Assembly (NCBI GenBank): GCA_902780025.1 | Contig: CACZDV010000023.1 | Location: forward strand, 1 to 46,733 | DNA length: 46,733 bases | Direction: 5' to 3' | Origin: an uncultured Prevotellaceae bacterium | GTDB taxonomy: Bacteria; Bacteroidota; Bacteroidia; Bacteroidales; Bacteroidaceae | In this document: in pieces, positions 26,488 to 34,364 of the stretch | Numbering within the stretch: position 1 is the first letter of the stretch | Layout of the letters: every line of letters begins with the position of its first letter | The notes under the pieces: generated by a model | What the model was told of the DNA's origin: nothing | Seen by the model: only the letters and a program-made list of their open reading frames with translations | Databases searched by the model: none | Position numbers and translations under genes: made by a program

Positions 26488-27507
26488 ATGAAAGCAATTC
26501 AAATTACACATTCACAGGAACTGAATGTCATTGAGATGGAAAAGCCCCAGGCTCCCGGCCAGGGCGAAGTACTGCTGAAACTGCACTACGTGGGCTTCTG
26601 CGGTTCGGACATCAACACGTTTATGGGTCGCAATACGATGGCCTTGAATCCCGTCATTCCCGGCCATGAGGTAGGTGCTACCATCGAGGCTGTGGGTAGT
26701 GGTGTGCCTGAGGGACTGAAGCCCGGTATGACGGTCACCTGCAATCCTTACACCAACTGCGGTAAGTGTGCCTCTTGCCGTAACTTGCGGGTGAACGCCT
26801 GCCAGCATAACGAGACGCTCGGCGTACAGCGCAATGGTGCCATGATGGAATATATCACCTTGCCCTGGGAGAAAATCATCCCTGCCGGCAGCCTTTCGCC
26901 CAAGGTGACGGCGCTCGTAGAGCCTATGAGTGTAGGTTTCCATGCCGTCAGCCGTGCTCAGGTGACGGATATCGACGTGGTGATGGTCATTGGTTGCGGT
27001 ATGGTGGGCATGGGTGCCATCGTTCGTTCAGCCATGCGTGGTGCTACGGTCATTGCTGCCGACATCGACGACGAGAAGCTGGCGCTGGCCAAGAAGATGG
27101 GTGCCACCTACGCTGTGAATACTATAAAAGAAGATGTACACGCGCGCCTGCAAGAGATTACCGGTGGCTTTGGTCCCGATGTGGTCATCGAGGCTGTAGG
27201 TAGTGTGCCTACCTATCAGATGGCTATCAACGAGGTGGCCTTTACGGGTCGCGTAGCTTGCATTGGCTATGCCAAGAGCGAGGTGTCGTTCCAGACGAAG
27301 TACTTTGTGCAGAAGGAACTTGACATCCGCGGCTCACGCAATGCCCAGCCTTCTGATTTCCGGGCTGTTATTCGCTATCTGGAGCGTGGCACGTGTCCTG
27401 TAGATGACCTTATTACGCGTGTTGTCAAGCCTGAGGAGGCACTCGACACCATGCGCTGGTGGAGTGAGAACCCTGGCAAGGTGTTCAGGATTCTCGTTGA
27501 GTTCTAA
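26488..27507 (+). CDS. Zinc-dependent alcohol dehydrogenase, probable L-galactonate dehydrogenase
   Basis: This 339-residue medium-chain dehydrogenase has the catalytic zinc site (GFCGSDINTF; GHEVGATIEAVGSG), the four structural-zinc cysteines in NCGKCASCRNLRVNAC, and the Rossmann motif VIGCGMVGMG. In the proposed pathway it oxidises L-galactonate at C5 to D-tagaturonate, which joins the galacturonate route. The reaction is inferred from gene order; the protein alone could be called a sorbitol- or threonine-dehydrogenase-like enzyme. Its stop overlaps by 4 nt, tail to tail, with the pqqD-like gene. Confidence 0.8.
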   Translation: MKAIQITHSQELNVIEMEKPQAPGQGEVLLKLHYVGFCGSDINTFMGRNTMALNPVIPGHEVGATIEAVGSGVPEGLKPGMTVTCNPYTNCGKCASCRNLRVNACQHNETLGVQRNGAMMEYITLPWEKIIPAGSLSPKVTALVEPMSVGFHAVSRAQVTDIDVVMVIGCGMVGMGAIVRSAMRGATVIAADIDDEKLALAKKMGATYAVNTIKEDVHARLQEITGGFGPDVVIEAVGSVPTYQMAINEVAFTGRVACIGYAKSEVSFQTKYFVQKELDIRGSRNAQPSDFRAVIRYLERGTCPVDDLITRVVKPEEALDTMRWWSENPGKVFRILVEF

Positions 27508-27776
27508 TCCTCAGCGATACCAGCTTCCAACCATTGTTGAGCTACCGTCTGGGCATCGGCCTGGGCGGTAGTTTCGTCTACGTCGTATTCCTCGCAGAGA
27601 AATCTTGCCATGTCCTCGGCAGTAAAAGCCGGCATTCCCTCGACTTTCTGCCACAGGTAGGCTGCCGACTCGTTCATACTGATAATCTTCGAGAAGTCTA
27701 TATTCTCAATACCTTCGGCCACGATGACGTTTTCGCCGCAGACCTTGCGAAGGTGGAATCCGTTCTTTGTCTTCAT
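27504..27776 (-). CDS. PqqD-like peptide-binding domain protein
   Basis: This 90-residue protein resembles the PqqD family (RiPP recognition element fold): a short beta-rich start (FHLRKVCGENVIVAEG), then ISMNESAAYLWQKVEG and a C-terminal helical region with DVDETTAQADAQTVAQQWLEAG. PqqD-like proteins bind leader peptides and present them to modifying enzymes. The gene lies 6 nt after the S26-like peptidase gene and belongs to a run with an HPr-kinase-like protein. No precursor peptide is seen beside it. Confidence 0.82.
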   Translation of the reverse strand: MKTKNGFHLRKVCGENVIVAEGIENIDFSKIISMNESAAYLWQKVEGMPAFTAEDMARFLCEEYDVDETTAQADAQTVAQQWLEAGIAED

Positions 27777-27782
27777 AATCTT

Positions 27783-28232
27783 TTATATGGGTTTGAATAG
27801 TTTCAGCCAGATGCGGCGATAGAAGGCCAGCAGGTAGCGGCGCAGGGGTAGCAGTCGCATCCACAGCCAGGAGTATGTGCGCCATTTGTTGCCGGTAGTG
27901 CTGTCCAGCGTTGAGCGACCTTTGCGGTAGAAGCCGATGGCGGTGGCCTTGACGTCGCTGAGCAGGCAATGCTCTGTATTCAGGTTACCGTCGCCACGGA
28001 GGGTGACATGCTGCCCCTGGATGTCGACAATACGGTGAAGCACATAGTGTCGGGGGCCAATCTCGGCCAGGACGGCATCGCCGATGCGGATGTCGGTAGG
28101 TTTCTGCAGCAGGGCCTTGTCGCGCATGTTTTCCAGGAAGGGACGCATGCTGTAGCCACGAAGGGGTAGGGTGACGGTATGTCCCTCGTCAAGCAGTTGG
28201 ATGACGGCTGGCAACAACTCGTCGTTGGCCAT
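27783..28232 (-). CDS. S24/S26-like peptidase (signal-peptidase fold, Ser-His type)
   Basis: I take the ATG at 28232 as start, giving 149 residues; a GTG at 28265, inside a repeat array, would add 11 residues. The motif LRGYSMRPFL holds the predicted nucleophile Ser28, and YVLHRIVDIQG places a His66 where bacterial signal peptidase I has Lys, as in SipW/archaeal-type enzymes. LRGDGN follows as a possible third element. The C-terminus is basic and hydrophobic (LLPLRRYLLAFYRRIWLKLF) and may touch the membrane. Between an HPr-kinase-like gene and a PqqD-like gene, it is likely to process a peptide, but the substrate is unknown. Confidence 0.75.
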   Translation of the reverse strand: MANDELLPAVIQLLDEGHTVTLPLRGYSMRPFLENMRDKALLQKPTDIRIGDAVLAEIGPRHYVLHRIVDIQGQHVTLRGDGNLNTEHCLLSDVKATAIGFYRKGRSTLDSTTGNKWRTYSWLWMRLLPLRRYLLAFYRRIWLKLFKPI

Positions 28233-28251
28233 CTGTACAGTCTTTATGTTC

Positions 28252-28335
28252 TCTTCACTTCTCACTTCTCACTTCTCACTTCTTCACTTTTCACTTCTTC
28301 ACTTTTCACTTCTTCACTTTTCACTTCTCACTTCC
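28252..28335. repeat. Long GTGAAGAAGTGAAAA-type array spanning a gene end and a gene start
   Basis: On the minus strand the array consists of units GTGAAAAGTGAAGAA and GTGAGAA repeated over about 84 nt. It contains the last codons and the TGA of the HPr-kinase-like gene (ending GSEK) at one end, and the alternative GTG start of the S26-like peptidase gene at the other. It is the longest of the related arrays in the window. Confidence 0.85.
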
Positions 28336-29214
28336 TACCAGCGTAGCGTAGCACACCTGCGCAGCCTCCTGGTCGGGCAGACAATGAAGCGTGTAAATGG
28401 GTGTGGTCTCTATGATGCGCGTGACGGCATCGCAGAGGTTACGATAAATCGTGGAGTCCCACTTCATCGACGAGCAGGCTGGCAGCAGCGAGGCGAAGGC
28501 TTGTACGGGTGCCAGACGCTCGATGCTGTTTTGGGGAGCACGGTCGATGCGGGTGACGGCTCCCAATCGTGCCTTGCGGTTGCGATAGCAGGGAGTCTTG
28601 CCGCTCCAGGGCGAACCGTAGATATAGGGAAGTCCATCGTCGAGGATGCGGATAACGGGGTTATCGTCGTTCAGCAGTTCGGCTCCCTCGATGTGCTTGA
28701 GCCAGAGCGACGAATGGGTGCTTTTGCCCGTCCCGCTTTGGGCAATGAAGGGATAGCCGTAGCCGTCGAGCATGATGCAGGAGGCGTGGATGAGCATAGT
28801 CTGGCGGTAACTGCCTGCAAAGGCAAAGACCAGCATCAGCGCATCGTTCAGTCCGAAGGAGCGCATCACCCAGTCGCCGTTCAGCGCACAACGGCACTCC
28901 GTAAAGCGCTCGTTGGTGATGAGCAAGCTGCAGTCGCGCCCGTGTATGTCGCGGATGATGTATTGGTAGCCGCCGTCGGGTAGTTGGTAGACCAGCGTGT
29001 CGCCGTTGCCGGTATCGAATTTCCTGACCAACTGTTTGTCCTTGGCAGGGCGCAGCGAGTCGTCGACGGTCAACTTGAAGAAATAGTCGTCGACGGCGTC
29101 GTCTTCTGTCAGAAACGTGCTGAACGATGGCAACAGGCTCATATCGTTCTTGTCGGAATCACAGAACGTTATATTGACTTTCAACCCGGCTATCAGGAAT
29201 GTCTTACTCTCCAC
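28321..29214 (-). CDS. HPr-kinase-like (HprK-related) P-loop kinase
   Basis: This 297-residue protein has a P-loop QSGTGKST at residues 159-166, preceded by LIHASCI with a His about 15 residues before it, followed by LLNDDNPV near residue 181 and GSPWSGKTP near 200. This order is that of the C-terminal kinase domain of HPr kinase/phosphorylase and related peptide kinases such as those in lasso-peptide clusters. The N-terminal half is not the usual HprK receptor domain. The stop lies in a repeat array. It overlaps the upstream secreted-protein gene by 11 nt. Substrate is unknown; a peptide or small-molecule phosphorylation role is inferred from the PqqD-like neighbour. Confidence 0.8.
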   Translation of the reverse strand: MESKTFLIAGLKVNITFCDSDKNDMSLLPSFSTFLTEDDAVDDYFFKLTVDDSLRPAKDKQLVRKFDTGNGDTLVYQLPDGGYQYIIRDIHGRDCSLLITNERFTECRCALNGDWVMRSFGLNDALMLVFAFAGSYRQTMLIHASCIMLDGYGYPFIAQSGTGKSTHSSLWLKHIEGAELLNDDNPVIRILDDGLPYIYGSPWSGKTPCYRNRKARLGAVTRIDRAPQNSIERLAPVQAFASLLPACSSMKWDSTIYRNLCDAVTRIIETTPIYTLHCLPDQEAAQVCYATLVGSEK

Positions 29215-29665
29215 TTGCGTCTGCTTTTGTTTCTCCTTCAGGCTCCAATTTTACGGTGGTGAACCTGAAGTCGCTGGCGGTGATTTCCCTGATGTCATTG
29301 CGGTTCGCAGCTTTCTTGTTGCCGCCGTAGAGCTTCTTCATCTTGAGGTACTTCTTCTGCAGCTTATTAATCTTCCGGTCGTAGAAGATCACGCATGTGC
29401 GATAGGGCATCTGCTGCTCGGTCAGGTAGTTGCCGAGCATGCTTGCATACAGGCTTCGGGCCTGCAGGAAATTGGTCTTGCTGTCGAGCATGACGCTGTC
29501 GACGGCCTGGATGTCCGTAAAATGAACGATGGTGTCGTTAAACGAGGCGGCAAAGCCGAACATATACACCCGTTGGGGTGTTTGCGACTTCTTGGCCGCT
29601 GTCATCGTGGGCAGTAATACTGCCACCGTCAAGGCGGCAGCGATGAGATATTTCTGTAGTTTCAT
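29204..29665 (-). CDS. Small secreted protein of unknown function, coupled to rpoD
   Basis: This 153-residue protein has a signal peptide ([24 protein letters not shown]) and then a compact domain with [21 protein letters not shown] and a basic helix ([22 protein letters not shown]). I do not recognise the family. Its ATG overlaps the rpoD stop as ATGA (29662-29665), and its 3' end overlaps the HPr-kinase-like gene. It is thus tied to both. It could be an envelope protein unrelated to the sigma factor that uses its promoter. Confidence 0.8.
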   Translation of the reverse strand: MKLQKYLIAAALTVAVLLPTMTAAKKSQTPQRVYMFGFAASFNDTIVHFTDIQAVDSVMLDSKTNFLQARSLYASMLGNYLTEQQMPYRTCVIFYDRKINKLQKKYLKMKKLYGGNKKAANRNDIREITASDFRFTTVKLEPEGETKADASGE

Positions 29666-30525
29666 TGTCCTAAATATGCCTTGAGCATTTTATTCTTGGT
29701 TCCTTCGCGCAGGCGTCGGATGGCTTTTTCCTTGATCTGGCGTACACGCTCGCGGGTCAGTCCGTACTTGTCGCCAATCTCCTCGAGAGTCAGCTCCGGG
29801 CCGTCGATGCCGAAGAAGGCTTCCACGACGTTGCGTTCGCGCTCGTTGAGAATTCGCAGGGCTTGCTTGATTTCTGCCTGTAGCGACTCGAACACCAGCT
29901 GGCGGTCGGCCATAGGCGACGATTCGTTGATGAGAATGTCGAGCAGAGAGCCCTCGTCGCCATCGCTGAAGGGCGCATCGACGGACACGTGGCGGGTGTT
30001 GGCGCTCATGGCCTCGTCCACCTTGTCCTCCGGCAGGTTGATCTCCTGTGAAATCTCCTCGATGGAGGGGCGGCGCTCGTTCTCCTGCTCAAACTTGCTG
30101 AGCATGCGGTTGATCTTGTTCACCGACCCTACCTGATTCAGGGGCAGGCGGACGATGCGGCTCTGTTCGGCAATGGCTTGCAGGATGGACTGGCGTATCC
30201 ACCACACGGCATACGAGATGAACTTGAAGCCGCGAGTCTCGTCGAACTTTTCAGCGGCCTTAATCAGTCCTAAGTTGCCTTCGTTGATAAGGTCCGACAA
30301 CGACAGTCCCTGATTCTGGTACTGCTTGGCTACTGAGACCACAAATCGGAGGTTGGCGCGTGTCAGGCGTTCCAATGCCTTACGGTCGCCTTTGCGGATG
30401 CGCTGTGCCAGTTCAACCTCTTCCTCTATGGAAATCATGTCTTCCTTACCGATTTCCTGCAGGTACTTTTCGAGAGATTCGCTCTCCCGATTGGTAATAG
30501 ATTTTGTGATTTTCAGTTGCCTCAT
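29662..30525 (-). CDS. rpoD: Primary sigma factor (short RpoD, Bacteroidetes type)
   Basis: This 287-residue sigma-70 protein begins [15 protein letters not shown], the usual start of the Bacteroidetes housekeeping factor, which lacks region 1.1. It has region 1.2 ([16 protein letters not shown]), region 2 ([37 protein letters not shown]), region 3 and region 4.2 ([22 protein letters not shown]). An in-frame ATG 30 nt upstream lies in the leader and is less likely. The gene heads a tightly packed minus-strand run of four further genes. It has a clean promoter of the type it recognises. Confidence 0.96.
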   Translation of the reverse strand: MRQLKITKSITNRESESLEKYLQEIGKEDMISIEEEVELAQRIRKGDRKALERLTRANLRFVVSVAKQYQNQGLSLSDLINEGNLGLIKAAEKFDETRGFKFISYAVWWIRQSILQAIAEQSRIVRLPLNQVGSVNKINRMLSKFEQENERRPSIEEISQEINLPEDKVDEAMSANTRHVSVDAPFSDGDEGSLLDILINESSPMADRQLVFESLQAEIKQALRILNERERNVVEAFFGIDGPELTLEEIGDKYGLTRERVRQIKEKAIRRLREGTKNKMLKAYLGQ

Positions 30526-30552
30526 GGTTGGTCGTAGTTTAAAGCCGTCCGG

Positions 30553-30584
30553 CAAAGGTACAGTAAAAAAATGAAAACGCCAAA
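30553..30584 (-). promoter_or_regulatory. Promoter of rpoD
   Basis: On the minus strand, -33 TTTG (30581-30584) and -7 TACCTTTG (30553-30560) are exactly 20 nt apart. The rpoD start codon lies about 28 nt downstream of the -7 box. The htrA terminator hairpin begins one base upstream of the -33 box. Confidence 0.8.
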
Positions 30585-30585
30585 G

Positions 30586-30619
30586 AAAAAGGTGAAAAAG
30601 TTGCCTTTTCCACCTTTTT
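30586..30619 (-). terminator. Terminator of htrA abutting the rpoD promoter
   Basis: On the minus strand AAAAAGGTG (30619-30611) pairs with CACCTTTTT (30594-30586); inner A/T pairs extend the stem, and T residues end the hairpin. It lies 18 nt after the htrA stop. Confidence 0.7.
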
Positions 30620-30636
30620 GTCGGGTTTTATGACGT

Positions 30637-32139
30637 TTATTCGTTCTGCAGGTAAACCACAAAACCGCCGCGCTTGCCTGTCGGGAAGATACCCTTGACG
30701 ACCAGCATCTGGTCCTTTGATGTTGAAGCGTCTTTGACGGCATTCTGCAGGTCGTCGAAGCTTCTCATCGGCTCGTCGTTCACACGCTGGATGATGAATC
30801 CCTTCGGCACACCAGCGTCCTTCATCTTGCCGCCATTCACCTTCAGCACCTCCAGTCCGTAGCTGATTTCCAGCTGCTCCTTCTGGCTGTCGGTGACAGG
30901 ACGTACGTCGATGCCCAGCACGTCGATGTCGGCGTTCTTCACCACCTTCGTGTTGCCCTGCTCGTTCTTCAGGGTCAGCGTGGCCGACTGCTTCTTCTTG
31001 TCGCGCAGGTAGTTGATGGTAATCTTGTCGCCCGGACGTTTCTGGGCAATAATGTTAGTCAGCTCGCCGAACTTCGTCACTTTCTGTCCATCGATATGGG
31101 TGATGACGTCGCCCTTCTTCAGACCGGCATCCTCAGCAGCACCGTCTTCCACGACCTTATCGATATAGACGCCCTCCATTGTGCCGAGGTCCACCTCGTT
31201 GCCCTTATCCTTCTCAGAATCGACGTAGTCCTTCACGTCGCCGCCCTGAATACCAATCATGGCACGCTGCACGTTACCGTACTTTTTGATGTCGTCCACC
31301 ACCTTACTCATAATAGAGGTTGGAATGGCGAAGCCGTAGCCGATGTTGGAGCCTGTGGGCGAGGCCAGCATGGCGTTGATGCCGATGAGTGCGCCGCTGG
31401 TGTTGACGAGCGCGCCTCCGGAGTTACCCTGGTTGATGGCGGCATCCGTCTGAATCATCGACGTCACCTTTCCCGGCTCCTGCATCGAGCGGGCTTTTGC
31501 CGAGACGATGCCTGCGGTCACCGTGTTGTTCAGTCCCAAGGGGTTACCTACGGCCAGCACCCATTCGCCCACCTTCACGTCGTCGGAGTTGGCAATCTGG
31601 ATGGCGGGCAGGTTCTTGGCGTCAATCTTGATGAGTGCCAGGTCGGTGGTGGCGTCGGCACCGATGATGCGGGCCGAGTATTCCTTGTTGTCGTTCAGGG
31701 TGACTGTCAGTTCGTCAGCACCGTCCACCACGTGGTTATTGGTCACGATGTAGCCGTCGGACGAGATGATGACACCTGAACCGGCTGCCTGGCGCTTCGG
31801 CGTCTGTACCTGGCGCTGGCGGCGTCCGCCGTTACCCTGTCCGCGGCCGAAGAAACCGCCGAACGGGTCGCTGAAGAAGTCCTCGAACGGGTCGCTGTAC
31901 TCCACGGTCTGCACCTTGGAGTTCTGCGTGTTCTTGATGTAGACTACCGAGGGCAGCGCTTTTTCGGCTGCGTAGGTCAGGTCTACGGGCTGACCGGCGG
32001 GCAGCGCGGTCACGTTGGGGTTGGGAACTTGTTCGGGCTGTGTGGCAGCATTGGTGTTGGTGAATGCTGCTACTGAGAGTACGACAGCTACTAGAGCAGA
32101 TGTCGGGACTGCGATGTTGATTACTTTTTTCATATCCAT
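30637..32139 (-). CDS. htrA: HtrA/DegP-like periplasmic serine protease
   Basis: This 500-residue Do-type protease has a signal segment (INIAVPTSALVAVVLSVAAF). The catalytic triad is His136 in TNNHVVDG, Asp166 in TTDLALIK and Ser240 in NQGNSGGAL. Two PDZ domains follow, one near residues 275-385 (EGVYIDKVVEDGAAEDAGLKKGD) and one at the C-terminus (KGFIIQRVNDEPM). It would degrade or refold misfolded envelope proteins. Two ATGs six bases apart (32139 and 32133) are equally plausible starts. Confidence 0.95.
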   Translation of the reverse strand: MDMKKVINIAVPTSALVAVVLSVAAFTNTNAATQPEQVPNPNVTALPAGQPVDLTYAAEKALPSVVYIKNTQNSKVQTVEYSDPFEDFFSDPFGGFFGRGQGNGGRRQRQVQTPKRQAAGSGVIISSDGYIVTNNHVVDGADELTVTLNDNKEYSARIIGADATTDLALIKIDAKNLPAIQIANSDDVKVGEWVLAVGNPLGLNNTVTAGIVSAKARSMQEPGKVTSMIQTDAAINQGNSGGALVNTSGALIGINAMLASPTGSNIGYGFAIPTSIMSKVVDDIKKYGNVQRAMIGIQGGDVKDYVDSEKDKGNEVDLGTMEGVYIDKVVEDGAAEDAGLKKGDVITHIDGQKVTKFGELTNIIAQKRPGDKITINYLRDKKKQSATLTLKNEQGNTKVVKNADIDVLGIDVRPVTDSQKEQLEISYGLEVLKVNGGKMKDAGVPKGFIIQRVNDEPMRSFDDLQNAVKDASTSKDQMLVVKGIFPTGKRGGFVVYLQNE

Positions 32140-32178
32140 ATACGTTTTGTTTTAAAATCGGTTCCAGATTTCCGACTG

Positions 32179-32212
32179 CAAAATTAAGCGCAAAGTTTAA
32201 TAATCTGACAAA
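32179..32212 (-). promoter_or_regulatory. Putative promoter of htrA
   Basis: On the minus strand, -7 TAATTTTG (32179-32186) lies about 40 nt before the start, with TTTG at 32209-32212 and a 22-nt spacer, two longer than the other promoters here. Confidence 0.55.
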
Positions 32213-32253
32213 ATGTCACGAAGATTTGTCCCAATTTAACAATTTCCCACTTA

Positions 32254-32280
32254 GTGTTAACGCTGCTTTGCGTTTAACAC
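32254..32280. repeat. Inverted repeat upstream of htrA
   Basis: GTGTTAACGC (32254-32263) pairs with GCGTTTAACAC (32270-32280) except for one extra base. It lies in the 467-nt gap between htrA and nif3, about 115 nt before htrA. It could be an operator or a transcribed hairpin. Positions 32281-32420 between this repeat and the next pair are AT-rich and show nothing further. Confidence 0.6.
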
Positions 32281-32424
32281 TTCAAACCTTAAATGATTGA
32301 TAAAATTAAGAAATTGCCGGTTTTATAGTTGTAAATAATCAATCAAGTAGTCTTGTGAGGCCTGTGAGAACAGTAATTTGGTGCATTCTGTCCACTTTCC
32401 TGTTGCTTCTACGGACTAAGCGGC

Positions 32425-32487
32425 GGGTTTAGTGCCGGTAAACCCAAGCTTTGGTCGGACTAAACACCCCCCTTTACTCCGACCAAA
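32425..32487. repeat. Two adjacent intergenic palindromes
   Basis: GGGTTT (32425-32430) pairs with AAACCC (32440-32445), and TTTGGTCGGA (32450-32459) pairs perfectly with TCCGACCAAA (32478-32487). They are GC-richer than the surrounding gap and sit upstream of the nif3 promoter. Confidence 0.7.
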
Positions 32488-32548
32488 AGGGGACGATTGT
32501 GGTGAGGGTGGGGACGAGACTGGTTTTTCAATAAAAAGTTGGTGAAAA

Positions 32549-32580
32549 TTTGGACGGGTCAGTTTTTTTTCGTACCTTTG
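32549..32580 (+). promoter_or_regulatory. Promoter of the nif3 / zinc-ribbon operon
   Basis: -33 TTTG (32549-32552) and -7 TACCTTTG (32573-32580) are 20 nt apart. The GTG start of the nif3-like gene lies 26 nt downstream of the -7 box. Confidence 0.8.
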
Positions 32581-32606
32581 CAGCCTAAAACGTAAACACG
32601 AGAAGC

Positions 32607-33392
32607 GTGAAAGTTAAGGAAGTGTTGAGCGCCCTTGAACAGTTCGCGCCCCTGCCCTTACAGGAAAGCTGGGATAATGCTGGCCTGCAAGTTGGATTGA
32701 CAGAGGCGGAGGTTTCAGGGGCATTATTGTGTCTGGACGTGACGGAGGCCGTTGTCGACGAGGCGCTCAGGAAGGGCTGCAACGTGGTGGTGAGCCACCA
32801 TCCGCTGCTGTTCCGGGGGCTGAAGACCATCAGCGACCTGACGGACGTGCAACGGACGGTGAGGAAGGCCGTGAAGCACGAGGTGTGCGTCATCTCGATG
32901 CATACCAATATGGACAATGCGCGCGGAGGTGTGAACTTCAAGATAGCCGCGAAGCTGGGGCTGACGGACGTGGAGTTTATGGCCGAGAAGCGGGTAGGGG
33001 ACGTGACGTGCGGCAGCGGCGTCATTGGCACATTAGAGGAACCAATGGCTGCTGACGATTTCGTGAAGAGAGTGAAGCAGGTGTTTGGCGTGGAGTGTGC
33101 GATGACCAACGAGTTGTTGCGCCGTCCCGTCAGCCGTGTGGCTATTTGTGGTGGGGCAGGCGACTTCCTGCTCGACGACGCTGTGGCTGCGGGTGCCGAT
33201 GCTTTTATCACGGGCGAGATGCACTATCACCAGTACTTCGGCTACGAGCAGCGCATCCAGATTTGCGTCATCGGCCACTACCAGAGTGAACAGTTCACGA
33301 CGGAGGTGTTCCGCGACATCATCGCCGAGCGGTGCCCAGGGGTGAAGACGGAGATAGCGGAGACCTGCACGAACCCGATACTGTATTTTTAA
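32607..33392 (+). CDS. NIF3-like dinuclear metal-binding protein (GTP cyclohydrolase I type 2 homologue)
   Basis: This 261-residue protein starts at GTG 32607 (KVKEVLSALEQFAPLPLQESWDNAGLQ), the usual family opening. The metal-site motifs are VVVSHHPLLFRG, SMHTNMD and, near the C-terminus, GHYQSEQF. It is the short form, without the central domain insertion found in longer NIF3 proteins. The biochemical role of the family is not settled despite the GTP cyclohydrolase label. It is followed by the zinc-ribbon gene after 54 nt, a pairing seen in other bacteria. Confidence 0.92.
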   Translation: MKVKEVLSALEQFAPLPLQESWDNAGLQVGLTEAEVSGALLCLDVTEAVVDEALRKGCNVVVSHHPLLFRGLKTISDLTDVQRTVRKAVKHEVCVISMHTNMDNARGGVNFKIAAKLGLTDVEFMAEKRVGDVTCGSGVIGTLEEPMAADDFVKRVKQVFGVECAMTNELLRRPVSRVAICGGAGDFLLDDAVAAGADAFITGEMHYHQYFGYEQRIQICVIGHYQSEQFTTEVFRDIIAERCPGVKTEIAETCTNPILYF

Positions 33393-33446
33393 CGTGAGAA
33401 CGTGATAACGATATAACGTAATAACGACATAAAAAAGGAAAGAATT

Positions 33447-34301
33447 ATGGCAAAGAAAGATCCTACAGATTTGTCGGTAGAGGAGAAGCTGAAGACGCTC
33501 TACCAGATGCAGACGGCCCTGTCGGCCATTGACGAGAAGCGTACGCTGCGCGGCGAACTGCCCCAGGAGGTTGACGACCTGGCTGACGAGATTGAGGGAC
33601 TGAACACGCGAGTGCAGCGCATTCAGGCCGACATCGACGAGTTCCAGCAGGCTGTGGTCCAGAAGAAGGGCGAGATTGCGAACGCTGAGGCCAGCGTGGC
33701 ACGCTACAAGAGCCAGCTGGACGACGTGAAGAACAACCGTGAGTACGACACGCTGTCGAAGGAGATTGAGTTCCAGTCGCTGGAGATTGAGCTGTGCAAC
33801 AAGAAAATCCGCGAGGCTCAGGCTCGTATTGCCGAGAAGGCTCAGGAGCTGGAGCTGAACAAGACGTTGATAGAGGAGCGCATGGGCGACCTGGAGGTGA
33901 AAAAGAGCGAGCTGGACGAGATTATGGAGGAGACGCGCGCCGAAGAGGAGAAACTGAAGGAGAAGGTGAAGGAGCTGGAAGCCAAGATGGAGCCGCGACT
34001 GCTGACCTCGTTCAAGCGTATCCGCAAGAATGCCCGCAACGGTCTGGGTATCGTCTACGTGCAGCGTGACGCCTGTGGCGGCTGCTTCAACAAGATTCCG
34101 CCCCAGCGCCAGTTGGACATCAAGATGCACAAGAAGATCATCGTCTGTGAGTACTGCGGACGTATCATGATTGACCCCGAACTGGCTGGCGTCAAGATTG
34201 ACAAGCCCGAGACGACTGAGAAGAAAACTCGCAAGCGCGCTATCCGCAAGACGTCGACGGCCTCGTCGAAGAAGGCTGCCGATGCCAACGATATGGCGTA
34301 A
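33447..34301 (+). CDS. Coiled-coil C4-type zinc-ribbon protein
   Basis: This 284-residue protein has a long coiled coil (residues about 10-190) and a C4 zinc ribbon made of CGGC near residue 210 and CEYC near 233. It ends in a Lys/Ala/Ser-rich tail. It matches the zf-RING_7/DUF164-like family. Function is unclear; a nucleic-acid-binding or ribosome-related role has been suggested for relatives. It probably shares the nif3 promoter. Confidence 0.88.
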   Translation: MAKKDPTDLSVEEKLKTLYQMQTALSAIDEKRTLRGELPQEVDDLADEIEGLNTRVQRIQADIDEFQQAVVQKKGEIANAEASVARYKSQLDDVKNNREYDTLSKEIEFQSLEIELCNKKIREAQARIAEKAQELELNKTLIEERMGDLEVKKSELDEIMEETRAEEEKLKEKVKELEAKMEPRLLTSFKRIRKNARNGLGIVYVQRDACGGCFNKIPPQRQLDIKMHKKIIVCEYCGRIMIDPELAGVKIDKPETTEKKTRKRAIRKTSTASSKKAADANDMA

Positions 34302-34316
34302 GGCGGGCTCTGCCCT

Positions 34317-34360
34317 AGTGAAAAAAGTGAAGAGTGAAAAGTGTAACGCTTCGCTAGTGA
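34317..34360. repeat. GTGAAAAG array with CGCTTCGCTAGTGA core (copy A)
   Basis: An array of AGTGAAAAAAGTGAAGAGTG-type units is followed by CGCTTCGCTAGTGA (34347-34360). The same core recurs at 44518-44531 and, inverted, at 46644-46657. It lies between two convergent genes. Confidence 0.75.
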
Positions 34361-34364
34361 AGGG

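Noticed and set aside
23335-27507. L-fucose oxidation pathway
   Set aside because: The families also fit, but no fuconate dehydratase or aldolase is present, and the gene order matches the L-galactose cluster; kept as the alternative.
28252-28335. Possible CRISPR array
   Set aside because: The units are short, directly adjacent and have no unique spacers, and no cas genes are present.
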